Assembly: GCA_035512195.1 (NCBI GenBank)
Contig: DATKEK010000331.1
Location: forward strand, 1 to 15,146
Direction of reading: 5' to 3'
From: DATKEK01 sp035512195
Lineage (GTDB): Bacteria > Pseudomonadota > Gammaproteobacteria > Burkholderiales > Eutrophovitaceae
DNA: 15,146 nt
In this document: positions 14,201 through 15,146 of the stretch, in pieces
How positions within the stretch are numbered: the first letter of the stretch is position 1
How the letters are laid out: each line of letters begins with the position of its first letter
Notes under the pieces: model-generated
What the model saw: the letters and a program-made list of their open reading frames with translations, nothing else
Database searches by the model: none
Told to the model about the DNA's origin: nothing
Position numbers and translations under genes: made by a program

Positions 14201-14625
14201 CCTTCGGCCAGTGTTTCCTTTCTGAAACGCGCGAGCCACGCCGCGCGCAGCGGGCCCGGCGGCTCCACCGTCAGGTAGGGCATGAGCTGATGCCGGAGCT
14301 GATCGGGATAGGAGAACGGGTAGTTCTCCGCATAGCTCTCGACGAAGAAGTCGAACGGGTTGATCACCGTCAGGTCCGCGACCAGGTCGACCGTAACCTT
14401 GAGTTCGGTCGTCTTTTCCGGGAAGACCGCGCGCGCGATCCAGTTGCCGTACGGATCCTGCTGCCAGTTGAGGAAGTGCTTCGCGGGAGAAATCTTCAGC
14501 GAATACGCGCTGACTGGCGTGCGGCAATGCGGTGCCGGCCGCAGCCGGATTTCGTGCGGAGAAACCCCCACCGGCCGGTCGAAGCGGTAGCGGGTTTCGT
14601 GCGTCAGCGCGACTTTGATCGTCAT
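11284..14625 (-). CDS. Transglutaminase-like protease fused to a DUF2126 putative amidoligase
   Basis: A 1113-aa protein; ATG 14625 with GAGG five bases upstream. Residues 1-85 are the bacterial transglutaminase N-terminal beta region (THETRYRFDRPVGVSPHEIR). The transglutaminase core follows with a complete triad: Cys184 in GSCRDSGWLL, His233 in DLHAWAEAF and Asp249 in GLDPTSG. From about 320 to 1090 comes DUF2126, beginning WDVRLTMGGEPTF, with a GTGGGNHVTIGG motif near 701, LLEFRAFEMPPHWQMSALQ, and RFEWFAPFFEFRFPFYG. Pfam describes DUF2126 as a putative amidoligase. The fusion therefore pairs a predicted peptide-bond cleaving or transferring domain with a predicted amide-bond forming one. 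No signal peptide is visible, so it is probably cytoplasmic. It follows anbu on the same strand and ends 12 bp from the convergent M24 gene. The tail is glutamine-rich (ALAQQAAQQQQ). Exact reaction unknown. Confidence 0.92.
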   Translation of the reverse strand: MTIKVALTHETRYRFDRPVGVSPHEIRLRPAPHCRTPVSAYSLKISPAKHFLNWQQDPYGNWIARAVFPEKTTELKVTVDLVADLTVINPFDFFVESYAENYPFSYPDQLRHQLMPYLTVEPPGPLRAAWLARFRKETLAEGMPIANLLVAVNASLQRDVGYIVRMEPGVQTPEQTLQLAIGSCRDSGWLLVQLLRDLGIAARFVSGYLMQIASDQKPLDGPAGPEKDFADLHAWAEAFVPGAGWVGLDPTSGLLAGEGHIPLACTESPGSAAPITGSTEICQVDFGFDMQLKRIYEDPRVTKPFTPEQWQAVDALGEQVDVQLKAWDVRLTMGGEPTFVSIDDMDGVEWNLEALGEDKRRLAGNLLLRLNERFAHAGVLHFGQGKWFPGEPLPRWALGCFWRADGKPLWKDARWLAEDGIDLGHGPGDAERFARGLTERLALDGGNVMPAYEDIWRAVNAEQNLPADVDPLESDLASSQDRLRLARMLNAGLDRVAAYVLPLKAAKRPRADEEAQWLSSRWPLKREHLYLIPGDSPAGYRLPLDSLPKPDPDEEPEFDRDPFEERDALHEPNDAAKAQKKRRAAANAIVRSALCVQVRGGSVHVFLPPLRAVEDWIDLVAAVEATAGGLGMPVVLEGYQPPVDPRICRLFVTPDPGVIEVNIHPSASWRELTHNTAALYEEARNTRLGTEKFMLDGRHTGTGGGNHVTIGGNTAAESPLLRRPDLVRSLVTYWQNHPALSYLFSGLFIGPTSQAPRVDEARDDNLYELEIAFQEMDRLAASGSESPQPWLVDRLLRNFLVDLTGNTHRAEFSIDKLYSPHGPTGRLGLLEFRAFEMPPHWQMSALQMLLLRALIARLWKTPYRARLIPWGTSLHDSFMLPHFVAEDFRTVIAELNEAGYAFRFEWFAPFFEFRFPFYGMVNYEGVELELRQALEPWHVLGEEAASGGATRYVDASVERLQVNVRNPSNGRYVVACNGRPVPLTATGRHGEFVAGVRFKAWQPPSALHPTIRVHAPLVFDIVDTYSGRSIGGCTYHVAHPGGRNYETLPVNAFEAEARRVARFMHHGHTPGPMKVLAEQPSPQFPHTLDLRRQADHGVAFAPALAQQAAQQQQ

Positions 14626-14641
14626 ACCGACCTCACCCTTT

Positions 14642-14671
14642 CCCTCTCCCCCCGCACGCGGGCGGAGAGGG
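14642..14671. repeat. GC-rich hairpin 1 in the anbu-transglutaminase spacer
   Basis: CCCTCTCC pairs with GGAGAGGG (14664-14671), and the inner CCCGC (14651-14655) pairs with GCGGG (14658-14662), with a single C-C mismatch between the two stems. It belongs to the common proteobacterial class of CCCTCTCC...GGAGAGGG intergenic palindromes. No T-run follows. Confidence 0.8.
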
Positions 14672-14706
14672 CGATCGTGCCGGTCGCCACGCCGCGGGCC
14701 CTGGCT

Positions 14707-14737
14707 CCCTCTCTACGCACGCAGTGCGTGGAGAGGG
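14707..14737. repeat. GC-rich hairpin 2 in the anbu-transglutaminase spacer
   Basis: CCCTCTC (14707-14713) pairs with GAGAGGG (14731-14737), and ACGCAC (14715-14720) pairs with GTGCGT (14724-14729), around a three-base GCA loop with one T-G opposition. It shares the CCCTCTC/GAGAGGG ends of the preceding hairpin. The outermost parts of the spacer (CCTCACCCTT at 14631 and GGGGAGTGAGG near 14739-14749) are also roughly inverted, so the whole spacer looks like one composite palindromic element. Confidence 0.8.
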
Positions 14738-14758
14738 CGGGGAGTGAGGCGCTGACTC

Positions 14759-15146
14759 TCACGACAGCCAGTCGGGATTGGGCAGTTCGGTGAACACGCG
14801 GCGCAGGCCGGTGCCCCAGCTCTGGCGGATCATGGTGAAGTAGGGATCACCCTCGTTGATGCGTTTCTCGACGCCGACACGCAGGGAATCGCGCGGATAC
14901 CAGAGCATGTCGATCGGCAGCCCGACCGAGATGTTGCTGCGAATGGTCGAATCGAAGGAGATCAACGCGCACTTGGCCGCTTCCTGGTGCGGCGTCGCGG
15001 GCGTGAGTACGCGGTCCAGGATCGGCTTGCCGTACTTGCTTTCCCCCACCTGGAAGTAAATCGTGTCCGCAGTCGCCTCGATGAAATTCCCCTGCGCGTA
15101 GACGTTGAACAGGCGCTGCTCCTCGCCCTTGATCTGCCCGCCGACC
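14759..15146 (-). CDS. anbu: Anbu, proteasome-like (ancestral beta-subunit) peptidase, C-terminal part
   Basis: Only the last 128 residues are in the window; the start lies beyond the right edge. Recognisable Anbu features are VYAQGNFIEAT, the FQVGESKYGKPILDR motif, AAKCALISFDSTIRSN, the SVGLPIDMLWY strand, and the C-terminal DPYFTMIRQSWGTGLRRVF ending in LPNPDWLS. Anbu is a bacterial Ntn-hydrolase related to HslV and the 20S proteasome. Its N-terminal catalytic Thr is outside the window and cannot be checked. It is followed, after a 133-bp spacer, by the transglutaminase-DUF2126 gene on the same strand. That is a known association, together with COG2308 ATP-grasp-type and alpha-E proteins. 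The physiological substrate is not established. Confidence 0.92.
   Translation of the reverse strand, partial: VGGQIKGEEQRLFNVYAQGNFIEATADTIYFQVGESKYGKPILDRVLTPATPHQEAAKCALISFDSTIRSNISVGLPIDMLWYPRDSLRVGVEKRINEGDPYFTMIRQSWGTGLRRVFTELPNPDWLS

Noticed and set aside
12814..14793. 659-codon open frame on the plus strand opposite the transglutaminase-DUF2126 gene
   Set aside because: The composition is Arg/His/Gln-rich shadow sequence with no domain. The minus strand carries a clear catalytic triad and DUF2126 motifs across the same bases.

Overview
The window is GC-rich bacterial DNA with dense coding, short gaps and strong GGAGG-type ribosome binding sites. The alpha-2-macroglobulin/PBP1C pair, the Anbu-transglutaminase pair and the tRNA-Arg(ACG) fragment fit a proteobacterium, probably beta or gamma. 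Exact placement cannot be read from the sequence.

Left edge (1-206): the first ~150 bases are only about 50% GC, clearly below the rest. They end at a 41-nt fragment (157-197) that matches the 3' half of a tRNA-Arg(ACG), starting exactly at the anticodon loop. It has no 5' half, which is the usual mark of an integrase attachment scar. A minus-strand HpcH/HpaI-type aldolase with a signal peptide runs into this junction and loses its normal C-terminus there. A perfect 9-bp inverted repeat sits on the join.

1-9770, minus strand, read right to left: a small secreted protein (Adhesin_E-like, tentative), a 1949-aa secreted alpha-2-macroglobulin with an intact CLEQ thioester motif, a PBP1C-type bifunctional peptidoglycan synthase whose TTG start overlaps the macroglobulin stop, then a 134-bp spacer with a long hairpin, then the aldolase. 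The macroglobulin/PBP1C pair is a known bacterial module thought to trap proteases that breach the envelope while the synthase repairs the wall.

10054-11271, plus strand: a pita-bread (M24/creatinase-fold) protein in which all five expected metal-ligand positions appear substituted. It also lacks the acidic residues I recall for metal-free creatinase. This is the most unusual protein in the window.

11284-15146, minus strand: a 1113-aa transglutaminase-DUF2126 (putative amidoligase) fusion, preceded by a spacer with two GC-rich hairpins and by the C-terminal 128 residues of Anbu, the proteasome-like peptidase. These belong to a widespread but poorly characterised neighbourhood that usually also encodes a COG2308 ATP-grasp-type protein and an alpha-E protein. 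Those genes, if present, lie beyond the right edge. No CRISPR array, insertion sequence, rRNA or complete tRNA is visible.
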